From: an uncultured Pelagibacteraceae bacterium
GTDB lineage: Bacteria > Pseudomonadota > Alphaproteobacteria > Pelagibacterales > Pelagibacteraceae
Reading direction: 5' to 3'
Length of the DNA stretch: 64,000 nucleotides
Assembly: GCA_902579285.1 (NCBI GenBank)
Contig: CACHGA010000001.1
Location: 287,411-351,410 of the forward strand
Shown here: piece by piece, positions 1 to 7,078 of the stretch
Position numbering within the stretch: the first letter of the stretch is position 1
Layout of the letters: each line of letters starts with the position of its first letter
Notes under the pieces: generated by a model
What the model saw: the letters and a program-made list of their open reading frames with translations, nothing else
Database searches by the model: none
What the model was told of the DNA's origin: nothing
Translations under genes and position numbers: made by a program

Positions 1-1
1 T

Positions 2-1033
2 TTAGTACAATCCCACTATAAAGAAAATAAAAAAATACTTTCTCTTGAGGGTGTCTTATTAAGATTAGCAATAGAAAGTAAAATTTCAAGGTCTGAATTT
101 CTTAAATATTATATAGGCAATGAAGTAAATCCAAAATTTGAAAACTTTTTACAGGAAAATAAAGTTTGGAAAAATTTTTTTAAAAAGCACAGAAAGGACT
201 TTGATGAAATAAGAGACAGATTAGTAGAACTTAGTAAAAAAATTGAATTACCGGTTGGGGAATTCAAAGAATTGGTCAAAAGAATACAGAAAGGTGAGCG
301 AGAATCCAGGATTGCTAAAAAGGAAATGGTTGAAGCAAACCTTAGACTAGTTATTTCAATAGCAAAAAAATATACTAACAGAGGATTACAATTTTTAGAC
401 CTTATTCAGGAAGGTAATATCGGTCTAATGAAAGCTGTAGATAAGTTTGAATATAGAAGAGGCTATAAGTTCTCTACATATGCTACTTGGTGGATAAGAC
501 AAGCAATAACAAGATCAATTGCAGATCAAGCACGGACTATCAGAATTCCTGTTCACATGATTGAAACCATAAATAAAATCGTGAGAACTCAGAGACAAAT
601 TTTAAGTGAATTTGGTAGAGAGGCCACACCAGAAGAATTAGCAAAAAAATTAGCTATGCCTCTTGAAAAAGTAAGAAAAGTTTTAAAAATCTCCAAGGAG
701 CCAGTTTCTCTCGAAACACCTGTTGGTGACGAGGAAGACAGCAGTTTGGGAGATTTTATCGAGGACAAAAATGCTTTACAACCTTTGGATACTGCCATTA
801 GATCTAATCTGAGTGAGTCAACAACAAAAATTTTGGCATCACTCACACCTCGTGAGGAAAGAGTTTTAAGAATGAGATTTGGTATTGGGATGAATACTGA
901 TCATACACTAGAAGAAGTTGGTCTCCAATTTTCCGTAACAAGAGAAAGAATTAGACAAATCGAGGCTAAGGCACTTAGAAAATTGAAACACCCAAGCCGA
1001 TCCAAACAATTAAAAAGTTTTCTAGAAAAATAA
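2..1033 (+). CDS. rpoD: RNA polymerase primary sigma factor RpoD, 5'-truncated by the window start
   Basis: Housekeeping sigma-70 factor, which directs core RNA polymerase to -35/-10 promoters. The frame is open from base 2, so the gene begins before the window; an apparent TTG start at 272 lies inside it. The visible part holds the end of the non-conserved/region 1.2 stretch, region 2 ([31 protein letters not shown], then the [10 protein letters not shown] -10 recognition helix), region 3 and region 4 ([15 protein letters not shown], followed by the [20 protein letters not shown] helix-turn-helix that contacts -35). The protein ends [12 protein letters not shown], a typical RpoD end. A tRNA gene follows 29 bp downstream. 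The family call is secure; only the N-terminal region is missing. Confidence 0.97.
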   Translation, partial: LVQSHYKENKKILSLEGVLLRLAIESKISRSEFLKYYIGNEVNPKFENFLQENKVWKNFFKKHRKDFDEIRDRLVELSKKIELPVGEFKELVKRIQKGERESRIAKKEMVEANLRLVISIAKKYTNRGLQFLDLIQEGNIGLMKAVDKFEYRRGYKFSTYATWWIRQAITRSIADQARTIRIPVHMIETINKIVRTQRQILSEFGREATPEELAKKLAMPLEKVRKVLKISKEPVSLETPVGDEEDSSLGDFIEDKNALQPLDTAIRSNLSESTTKILASLTPREERVLRMRFGIGMNTDHTLEEVGLQFSVTRERIRQIEAKALRKLKHPSRSKQLKSFLEK

Positions 1034-1062
1034 ATATTTATATTGTAAAAGTTAATTTAAAA

Positions 1063-1139
1063 GGGCCTGTAGCTCAGCTGGTTAGAGCAGTACACTCATA
1101 ATGTATTGGTCCCAGGTTCGAATCCTGGCGGGCCCACCA
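1063..1139 (+). tRNA. tRNA with CAT anticodon (Ile2/k2C type or Met)
   Basis: A complete 77-nt cloverleaf is visible. The acceptor stem GGGCCTG pairs with CGGGCCC (one T-G pair). The D-arm is GCTC/GAGC. The anticodon stem GTACA pairs with TGTAT, with loop CTCATAA and anticodon CAT at 1097-1099. The T-arm is CCAGG/CCTGG with loop TTCGAAT, and discriminator A plus an encoded CCA end at 1139. The GGGCC acceptor and D-arm look more like alphaproteobacterial tRNA-Ile(CAU), whose C34 is modified to lysidine, than elongator Met. That identity is an inference and not certain. It is not an initiator tRNA, because the first acceptor pair is G-C. Confidence 0.95.
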
Positions 1140-1196
1140 TCTAATCGACCGCTAATCCAATTAACCAAAGCGATATGACTATATACCAGATCATAT

Positions 1197-1799
1197 TTAT
1201 TTATTTATAAATTTTTCTAGAGTTGAGAATAATACATTAATGTCATTATTATTTGCACTCAGTACTGATGCGAATTCCTCTTTCTGAGTTCGTGCTAAAC
1301 TTAATCCCTCAATAATCAAATCTCTTATTAATGGATTATCAGGATCTTTAGTATATACCCGCCAATCAATTTTTACTTCGGGTTTTTTATCAGTTTTAAG
1401 TAACATTGTTTTAACAATTGTATATTTATTATTTACAACTTCAGAAGACAGAACACTTATTTTAGGATCGGAGTAATCTGTTAATCTTGAGGTAAAGCTT
1501 TTTAAAAAATATTTTTCAAATAAATCTTCATATTTTTTCAGTTGTTCTGGGGTTATCTCTTTTCTCTTTTTACCTAAAGTGTAAAAAGCCAAGCCTTTGA
1601 TATCTACAGTTTTAAGTGCAATTTGAGATAATTTTTCCGCTTTTTCATCTGAGGAAGAAGAGCCGCTCAAAATTATTTTTGCTTCATCTATAACCTCAGA
1701 AATAAAACTCTCTGGATCAGAACTATAAGATATTGCTTTAGTTTGGACTAAAAATGACCCTACGAAAAAAAACAGAAAAGATAAAAATATTCTTTTCAT
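1197..1799 (-). CDS. mlaC: MlaC-type periplasmic phospholipid-binding protein (Ttg2D family)
   Basis: Periplasmic shuttle of the Mla system, which carries phospholipids between the outer-membrane MlaA complex and the inner-membrane MlaFEDB transporter. The 200-aa protein starts with a clear signal peptide (about residues 1-22). It continues with the family's helical N-terminal half and the segment YEDLFEKYFLKSFTSRLTDY, then a VKIDWRVY strand and the DLIIEGLSLARTQKEEFASV block typical of MlaC/Ttg2. Its start lies 9 bp downstream of the mlaA stop on the same strand, so the two are probably co-transcribed. The remaining mla genes are not in this window. Length matches the family. Confidence 0.88.
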   Translation of the reverse strand: MKRIFLSFLFFFVGSFLVQTKAISYSSDPESFISEVIDEAKIILSGSSSSDEKAEKLSQIALKTVDIKGLAFYTLGKKRKEITPEQLKKYEDLFEKYFLKSFTSRLTDYSDPKISVLSSEVVNNKYTIVKTMLLKTDKKPEVKIDWRVYTKDPDNPLIRDLIIEGLSLARTQKEEFASVLSANNNDINVLFSTLEKFINK

Positions 1800-1808
1800 A
1801 GTTGATAA

Positions 1809-2591
1809 TTATTGATTATCTATTTCTTCCCAATCGCTGTCATCAGAATCTGAGTTGGAGATTGGTGAATTTAATATTCTTTGTTGTCTATTTTGTAAAT
1901 AAAGACTCTTTAAAGATGCATAAAAATCAATTGAATTTTTCTCTAAACTATCGAATGACTCTATATTTTTTGATCTAAAGTCAATTGCGTCTGTCCCTCT
2001 ATAATAATAATAATTATGTTCTGACAAGTTTTCATTGCCAATTATTATGTCTGTCTCACTATTATGAGTAAGATGGTAAACTGGATCAACAAACACATTG
2101 CCAATCAAACCTGCTGCATCTCTTGTTGTAGTTGGCCCCAAAACAGGTAAAACAAAATAACATCCTGGGCCAGTTCCCCAAACGCCAAGTGTTTGACCAA
2201 AATCCTCCCTTGGTTTCTTTTCAAAACCCATCTTTGATGCAGGATCAAAAATCCCGAGTATTCCAACAGTAGTATTTATTGTAAATCTCCCAGCTGTGTT
2301 ACCTGCACTTTTAAAATCACCTTGAAGAACATTGTTCGAAAAAGATAGTAGTGAACGTAAATTAGATACAAAGTTGTTTGTTCCTGTTCTGATTGGCTGA
2401 GGCAAAACTCTATAGCCTTTAGCTATAGGTTTAAAGATAGCTTTGTCCAAAGCTTGATTAAATTTAAGTGTTCCCCTGCTAAATTTCTCAAAACACTCAT
2501 TAGCCGTGTATTTTTCATCAGCATTAGTGTTTGTTAAAAACACCATTGACAGTACAGTAATTATTATAAAAATTTTTAACCGTTCTAGCAT
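1809..2591 (-). CDS. mlaA: MlaA/VacJ family outer-membrane lipid asymmetry protein, no lipobox seen
   Basis: Outer-membrane component that removes misplaced phospholipids from the outer leaflet and hands them to MlaC. The 260-aa sequence carries the VacJ hallmarks: FNQALDKAIFKPIAKGYRVLP near residues 43-63, then the NNVLQGDFKSAGNTAGRFTINTTVGILGIFDPA block, KPREDFGQTLGVWGTGPGCYFVLPVLGPTTTRDAAG, and a DPVYH motif. Family members are normally lipoproteins, but no Cys follows the hydrophobic N-terminus; the signal appears to be type I, with possible cleavage after TNTNA. It is transcribed divergently from the amidase gene across a very short gap and is followed by mlaC. Family call firm; the lipobox absence is an observation. 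Confidence 0.9.
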   Translation of the reverse strand: MLERLKIFIIITVLSMVFLTNTNADEKYTANECFEKFSRGTLKFNQALDKAIFKPIAKGYRVLPQPIRTGTNNFVSNLRSLLSFSNNVLQGDFKSAGNTAGRFTINTTVGILGIFDPASKMGFEKKPREDFGQTLGVWGTGPGCYFVLPVLGPTTTRDAAGLIGNVFVDPVYHLTHNSETDIIIGNENLSEHNYYYYRGTDAIDFRSKNIESFDSLEKNSIDFYASLKSLYLQNRQQRILNSPISNSDSDDSDWEEIDNQ

Positions 2592-2617
2592 CGATTTTTA
2601 TGCTATATATTTTTTTG

Positions 2618-3322
2618 ATGGAAATTACAAAATATTATTCTCCAAATTACGCGGAAAAAGTTAGAAGTGGCAAAAGTATTACCATGATAATTATTCACTA
2701 TACCGGTATGCAATCTGAGCGCGAATCTTTAAAAAGACTAACCTCCGTAAGTTCTAAAGTGAGTGCACATTATTTAATTGGAAGAAGTGGCAAGATATTC
2801 AATTTAGTGGACGTTAAGTATGTTGCCTGGCATGCAGGAAAGTCTATGTGGAAAAAAAATAAAAATTTAAATAAAAATTCAATCGGTATTGAGCTTGTAA
2901 ATAAGGGGCACAAATTTGGATACCAAAAATTTACAAAAATACAAATTAAAAATTTGATCTCACTTTGCAAAAAATTAAAAAAAAAATATAAGATTAAAAA
3001 TAATTTTATTCTTGCTCACTCAGATATTGCCCCGATCCGAAAAATAGATCCCGGTGAAAAATTTCCTTGGCAGTATTTATCTATCAATGGAATTGGAAAT
3101 TATCCTAAAAAAATTGATATAAAGAATAAGTATAAAAAAACTCAAAATAATGGTCTATTTTTTAAAAATCTCTACAAAATAGGATATCGATATTTGAACT
3201 CAAAATATAAGACTAAAATAATCAAAAATTTTCAAAGAAAATATAGACAAAAAAAGATTAACGGGATTATAGATTTCGAAACCCTTAAATTAAGCCAAAT
3301 TTTAAGCAAATCTTTAAATTAG
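2618..3322 (+). CDS. N-acetylmuramoyl-L-alanine amidase (Amidase_2/AmiD-like)
   Basis: Zinc amidase that cleaves the amide between MurNAc and L-Ala in peptidoglycan or its fragments. The catalytic Amidase_2 fold spans about residues 15-165, with the first zinc His in IIIHYTG, the SAHYLIGRSGKIFNLV strand pair, the HAGKS loop, and the second ligand region LAHSDIAPIRKIDPGEKFPW. The C-terminal tail is Lys-rich and may carry a degenerate peptidoglycan-binding segment (FQRKYRQKKINGIIDFETL resembles PG_binding_1). The ATG at 2618 is chosen because homologues begin near this Met; an upstream in-frame ATG at 2600 would add six hydrophobic residues. No convincing signal peptide is seen, so a cytoplasmic recycling (AmpD-like) role is possible. 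Confidence 0.85.
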   Translation: MEITKYYSPNYAEKVRSGKSITMIIIHYTGMQSERESLKRLTSVSSKVSAHYLIGRSGKIFNLVDVKYVAWHAGKSMWKKNKNLNKNSIGIELVNKGHKFGYQKFTKIQIKNLISLCKKLKKKYKIKNNFILAHSDIAPIRKIDPGEKFPWQYLSINGIGNYPKKIDIKNKYKKTQNNGLFFKNLYKIGYRYLNSKYKTKIIKNFQRKYRQKKINGIIDFETLKLSQILSKSLN

Positions 3323-3324
3323 GC

Positions 3325-3352
3325 TTGATTTTTCTAACATAATCATTATAGC
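3325..3352 (+). promoter_or_regulatory. Candidate sigma-70 promoter of rnpB
   Basis: TTGATT at 3325-3330 and TATAGC at 3347-3352 are separated by 16 bp. A start 7 bp downstream falls at 3359, exactly the first base of the RNase P RNA P1 helix. The fit to the RNA end supports it; the -10 match is only moderate. Confidence 0.5.
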
Positions 3353-3358
3353 AGACTT

Positions 3359-3708
3359 GTTAGGCAATTGGATTGTCGCTACATGCGAATGTAGAGGAAA
3401 GTCCGGGCTCTATAAAGACACGGTGCCAGTTAACGGCTGGCGGGGGCGACCTTAGGGATAGTGCCACAGAGAATAGACCGCCTTATCAAGGCAAGGGTGA
3501 AACGGTGTGGTAAGAGCACACCGGTTTTTTGGTAACAAAAAACGCACGGCAAACCCCACCGGGAGCAAGACTAAAAAGAGATGACATTGCGAAAGCTAAA
3601 AACGGTCTTTAGTTAGTCATCAGGGTTAGTCGCTTGAATTTAAGTGCGAGCTTAAATCTAGATAAATGACATCTTAAATGACAAAACCCGGCTTATAGAT
3701 TGCCTAAC
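3359..3708 (+). ncRNA. rnpB: RNase P RNA (bacterial type A)
   Basis: Catalytic RNA that matures tRNA 5' ends. The ends are set by the P1 helix, GTTAGGCAAT at 3359-3368 pairing with ATTGCCTAAC at 3699-3708. Universally conserved blocks appear in order: GAGGAAAGTCCGGGCTC (3394-3410), AGGGTGAAACGGTG (about 3494), the AGAGCACACCGG helix, GGCAAACCCCACC (about 3549), TAGATAAATGA (about 3659), and ACAAAACCCGGCTTATAG near the 3' end. Its length of about 350 nt fits type A. Together with the mra promoter region it explains the gap between the amidase gene and mraZ. Confidence 0.97.
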
Positions 3709-3780
3709 ATTCCTAACTATATGTTCTCTTTTTGTATCCATTAGAATAATTTAAACAAAATTTTATACACAATTTAAGTA

Positions 3781-3809
3781 TTGACTATAATAAAATATAC
3801 CCATACTAT
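3781..3809 (+). promoter_or_regulatory. Candidate promoter of the mraZ-led dcw cluster
   Basis: TTGACT at 3781-3786 and TACTAT at 3804-3809 are separated by 17 bp, predicting a start near 3816, about 50 bp upstream of the mraZ ATG. The -10 element lies inside the repeated CCCA boxes described separately, an arrangement that suits repression by the MraZ protein encoded next. The elements are seen directly; their function is inferred. Confidence 0.55.
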
Positions 3810-3840
3810 CCCATGAATTCCCAAATTTTGGGAAAATGGG
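3799..3840. promoter_or_regulatory. Probable MraZ operator: TGGG-type boxes with 10-bp period
   Basis: CCCA occurs at 3800-3803, 3810-3813 and 3820-3823, so on the minus strand it reads as three TGGGN pentamers separated by 5 bp. That is the direct-repeat layout established for MraZ binding sites upstream of mraZ in E. coli and mycoplasmas. Two further TGGG boxes on the plus strand (3829-3832 and 3837-3840) form an inverted extension centred near 3826. The boxes overlap the proposed -10 and transcription start, implying autorepression of the dcw cluster. Confidence 0.7.
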
Positions 3841-3864
3841 AGATTTTTAAAAGAAAGATGAATT

Positions 3865-4329
3865 ATGTTTTTGTCAAGTTTCGAGAACAAAATAGACAAA
3901 AAGGGAAGGGTGTCAGTGCCGTCTAGCTTTAGAGCATATTTAAACTCAAAAGGTTTTAATAGTTTTATTGCCTATCCGTCTTTTAATCATGCTGCACTTG
4001 AGGGTTGTGCACAAGACAGAATTGAAAAATTATCAGACAGCATTGACTCTTTAGGCCCATTTGATGACAAAAGAGATTACTTTGCAACCTCAATTTTATC
4101 TCAAAGTATTAGTCTTAATTTTGATAGTGAGGGAAGAGTAACTATTCCTGAAAAATTACTTAAACACGCAAAAATAAAAACAAATATAATATTCGTTGGT
4201 TTAGGAAAAGTTTTTCAAATATGGGATCCAAACTCTTTTGAAAAATTCAAATCAATTGCAAAGAAGAAATCATATTTAAACAGATCAACTTTAAAATGGG
4301 AAAATAAATTTAAAAAGGAGGGTGTATGA
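3865..4329 (+). CDS. mraZ: Transcriptional regulator MraZ
   Basis: DNA-binding protein that usually heads dcw clusters and represses its own promoter. The 154-aa protein has two AbrB-like MraZ repeats: residues about 1-55 (FENKIDKKGRVSVPSSFRAYL) and about 75-125 (ISLNFDSEGRVTIPEKLLKHAKI). Each contains the D-x-x-G-R-[VL]-[ST]-[VI]-P signature, and the second is followed by the usual GLGKVFQIWDP strand. The ATG at 3865 follows a purine-rich AAGAAAG stretch. Its stop overlaps the ftsZ start by 4 bp (ATGA), so translation of the two is probably coupled. A set of TGGG-type boxes precedes it. Confidence 0.95.
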   Translation: MFLSSFENKIDKKGRVSVPSSFRAYLNSKGFNSFIAYPSFNHAALEGCAQDRIEKLSDSIDSLGPFDDKRDYFATSILSQSISLNFDSEGRVTIPEKLLKHAKIKTNIIFVGLGKVFQIWDPNSFEKFKSIAKKKSYLNRSTLKWENKFKKEGV

Positions 4330-5765
4330 CAATTAATATAGGTGGTGGTGAATTAAAAGAACTTAAACCAAGAATCTTAGTAATGGGAATAGGTGGCGCT
4401 GGCGGAAATGCAATTAACGCGATGATCAATGATGGGCTACAAGGAGTAGAATTTGTTGCAGTAAATACAGATGCACAGGATTTAAAAGTAAATAAAGCAG
4501 ATGCCAAAATACAAATTGGTATGAATTTAACTAAAGGACTTGGCGCTGGAGCAAAACATGATATCGGTCAAGCGGCTGCTGACGAGTCTCTTAACGAAAT
4601 AGTAACATATTTACAAGGTGCTAATATGGTTTTTATAACTGCTGGAATGGGTGGTGGCACAGGTACAGGTGCTTCTCATGTTATAGCAAGAGCAGCTAAA
4701 GAATTAAATATTTTAACAATTGGGGTAATTACTTTGCCATTTTCTTACGAAGGTCCCAAAAGAATGAGAAGAGCGATGGAAGGTTGGGAAAAATTAAAAC
4801 AACATCTAGATACCTCAATAGTTGTTCCAAATCAGAATCTTTTCAAAGTTGCAAATGAAGCTACAACTTTCGAGAAATCATTTTCATTATCAAATGATGT
4901 TTTAAAACAAGGTGTTCAAAGTGTTACAGATTTAATGGTAAGACCAGGGCTAATTAATTTAGACTTTGCTGATGTTGAAACAGTAATGACATCTATGGGC
5001 AAAGCAATGATGGGTACTGGCGAGGCTGATGGTGAAAATAGAGCCTTAGCAGCAACAGAACTGGCACTAAACAATCCTTTAATAGATGATTATTCCTTAA
5101 AAGGAGCAAAAGGATTACTAGTTAATATTACTGGAGGAGAAGACATAAAGCTTTTTGAGGTTGATCAGGCTGTGAACAAAATTAGAGCCGAAGTTGACCC
5201 AGAAGCTGAACTTATTTTTGGTGCTATTAAAGATGAAAACTTAAATGGAAAAATGAGAGTATCTATTGTTGCAACAGCACTTGATGGAGAAAGCCCTCAT
5301 GGAAAAACAGTTTTAAATAATGTTCATAGAATTCATACGAGAGGTTCTGGTTATTCAGACGATATTCAAAACAATTTAATTATGCCTTCAATTCCAGAAC
5401 CAGGATCTATTCAGGGAGCAACTGCTTTAAAACTAGAAGAAGAAATTTCTACAAATCCTAATGAAGACTTAATTTCTGGGATATCATTAGAAAATGCATC
5501 TTTTGTTGAAAATAATTTAAATCAAGACCAAATCCAAGACAGTGTTAATGATGAACCCTTAGACGAAACAGTTATAGAGGATATTTCTCTTTACGAAGAT
5601 AAATCTCAAGATAGTTCACAAACTATTGAAAACGAAGTTTCCCCCCAATTATTTTCTGATGAGTTAACTAACGAAACCTCATCAGAAAGTAATGATCAAG
5701 AGGTGATAAAAAGTGAAGAAGAAGACTTTGAAATCCCTGCTTTCTTAAGAAAACAAAAATTCTAA
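4326..5765 (+). CDS. ftsZ: Cell division GTPase FtsZ
   Basis: Tubulin-like GTPase that polymerises into the Z ring at mid-cell. The 479-aa protein has the GGAGGNAINAM N-terminal nucleotide-contacting loop (residues about 22-32), the GGGTGTGAS tubulin signature (about 113-121), and the T7-loop region with NLDFADVETVM. A long acidic, low-complexity linker (about 335-460) leads to the conserved C-terminal peptide FEIPAFLRKQKF that normally binds FtsA and other anchors. It begins inside the mraZ stop codon and is followed by rsmH after 11 bp. This position is unusual, because ftsZ normally follows ftsQ-ftsA; here ftsA is about 14 kb away and is followed by lpxC without ftsZ. Confidence 0.98.
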   Translation: MTINIGGGELKELKPRILVMGIGGAGGNAINAMINDGLQGVEFVAVNTDAQDLKVNKADAKIQIGMNLTKGLGAGAKHDIGQAAADESLNEIVTYLQGANMVFITAGMGGGTGTGASHVIARAAKELNILTIGVITLPFSYEGPKRMRRAMEGWEKLKQHLDTSIVVPNQNLFKVANEATTFEKSFSLSNDVLKQGVQSVTDLMVRPGLINLDFADVETVMTSMGKAMMGTGEADGENRALAATELALNNPLIDDYSLKGAKGLLVNITGGEDIKLFEVDQAVNKIRAEVDPEAELIFGAIKDENLNGKMRVSIVATALDGESPHGKTVLNNVHRIHTRGSGYSDDIQNNLIMPSIPEPGSIQGATALKLEEEISTNPNEDLISGISLENASFVENNLNQDQIQDSVNDEPLDETVIEDISLYEDKSQDSSQTIENEVSPQLFSDELTNETSSESNDQEVIKSEEEDFEIPAFLRKQKF

Positions 5766-5776
5766 TTTAAAAGTAG

Positions 5777-6790
5777 ATGAAAGATATTTCATCGTTAAAA
5801 AACTTGCCTCATTATCCAGTAATGTTGAAAGAGGTTTTAGATACTTGTAATCCAAAAAATGGCGGCTTGTTTGTAGACTGTACCTACGGCGCTGGGGGTT
5901 ATTCAAATGCAATACTATCATATCCAAATACACAAGTTATCGCATTAGATAGAGATCCAAATATTCATCACTATGCCAAAAAAACAAAAAAAAAATATGA
6001 AAATCGTTTTTCTTTCTACAACTCAAAATTTAGTGATTTAGATAAATTTGTATCTAAAAAATTAGAGGTAGACTGTATTATTTTTGATCTAGGTTTATCT
6101 TCTTTGCAAATATCAGACCTGAAGAGAGGCTTTTCCTTTTACTCAAAAGAAGAGCCAAACATGGGTATGGGTTTAAATAAAAATACTGCAAAAGAGATTT
6201 TAAATAATTTAGATGCAAAAACTCTTGGAAGTATATTTAGATTATTAGGTGAAGAAAAAGAAGGATTAAGGATATCCAAAAATATTTTGAGGGAACGAAA
6301 GCTAAATCCAATTAAAACTATACCTGACTTAGTAAAAATAATTCAAAAAAGCAAAAAAAAAAATTTTAAAAAAAAAACAAATATATCAACCCAAGTTTTC
6401 CAAGCATTGAGAATTTTTGTAAATAAGGAAATAACAGAATTAATCGAAGGTCTTATTATTGCAACTAAAATTTTAAAAGAAGACGGAAAAATAGTTGTAG
6501 TTACTTTTCATTCACTAGAGGACAAAATAGTTAAATTTTTCTTTACAAATTTTTCATCAAATAAATCAAAAACATCAAGATACTATCCAGAAAGAAAAGA
6601 TAAAAAAATTTTATTTAAAAATTACAAAAATAAAGTAATAAAACCAGATCTTGAAGAACTACAAGAAAATAATCCCTCAAGATCTGCAAAACTAAGACAT
6701 GCTATAAGGAGCAATCATAATTTTACATATCCCGAAGAATTCAAAAAAAAATTTTTACATTACATAGAGCTAGAAAAAATTGATGTTTAA
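5777..6790 (+). CDS. rsmH: 16S rRNA (cytosine-1402-N4)-methyltransferase RsmH
   Basis: SAM-dependent enzyme that methylates N4 of C1402 in 16S rRNA. The 337-aa protein starts with the family's HYPVMLKEVLD, followed by the SAM-binding FVDCTYGAGGYSNAIL (about residues 31-46), VIALDRDPN, the IIFDLGLSSLQISDLKRGFSF motif, and the C-terminal blocks VVTFHSLEDKIVKFFF and NPSRSAKLRHAIR. It lies second from last of the usual mraZ-rsmH-ftsL-ftsI start of dcw clusters, here displaced one gene downstream by ftsZ. Its end overlaps the likely ftsL start by 8 bp. Confidence 0.97.
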   Translation: MKDISSLKNLPHYPVMLKEVLDTCNPKNGGLFVDCTYGAGGYSNAILSYPNTQVIALDRDPNIHHYAKKTKKKYENRFSFYNSKFSDLDKFVSKKLEVDCIIFDLGLSSLQISDLKRGFSFYSKEEPNMGMGLNKNTAKEILNNLDAKTLGSIFRLLGEEKEGLRISKNILRERKLNPIKTIPDLVKIIQKSKKKNFKKKTNISTQVFQALRIFVNKEITELIEGLIIATKILKEDGKIVVVTFHSLEDKIVKFFFTNFSSNKSKTSRYYPERKDKKILFKNYKNKVIKPDLEELQENNPSRSAKLRHAIRSNHNFTYPEEFKKKFLHYIELEKIDV

Positions 6791-7076
6791 TAGACCTTTA
6801 TTATTATCTTTATCTACGTTTTTTATTTTAATGATTTTTATATCTTTAATCAAAAATAATACGAGAAATATTGAAAAAAATATTGAACAGTTGAATACGG
6901 AAATTTCAATACTCAAAAAAGATTTGTTGAATGCTGAAATAGATTTTATTTACCTATCAAGCCCTGAAAAAATATTATTATTAAATAAAAAAAAGTACTC
7001 TAATTATGATTTCTCAAGGATTTTTTTATCAACCCAAGACTTTATTAATTTTTCATCAAAGCAGACAAAAAATTAA
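6783..7076 (+). CDS. ftsL: Cell division protein FtsL (small bitopic)
   Basis: Short membrane protein expected to join FtsB and FtsQ in the divisome and activate FtsWI. The ~97-aa product has one N-terminal transmembrane helix (LLLSLSTFFILMIFISLI), then a heptad-like coiled coil (NIEKNIEQLNTEISILKKDL) and a short tail. Sequence alone is weakly conserved in this family; the call rests on size, topology and position between rsmH and ftsI, where ftsL is standard. An in-frame TTG lies just before the ATG at 6783; the ATG is preferred. It overlaps rsmH and ends 2 bp before ftsI. Confidence 0.8.
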   Translation: MFNRPLLLSLSTFFILMIFISLIKNNTRNIEKNIEQLNTEISILKKDLLNAEIDFIYLSSPEKILLLNKKKYSNYDFSRIFLSTQDFINFSSKQTKN

Positions 7077-7078
7077 AA

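Noticed and set aside
272-1033. A separate 253-aa sigma factor starting at 272
   Set aside because: The frame is open from base 2 and the upstream residues read as RpoD; the TTG at 272 is internal.
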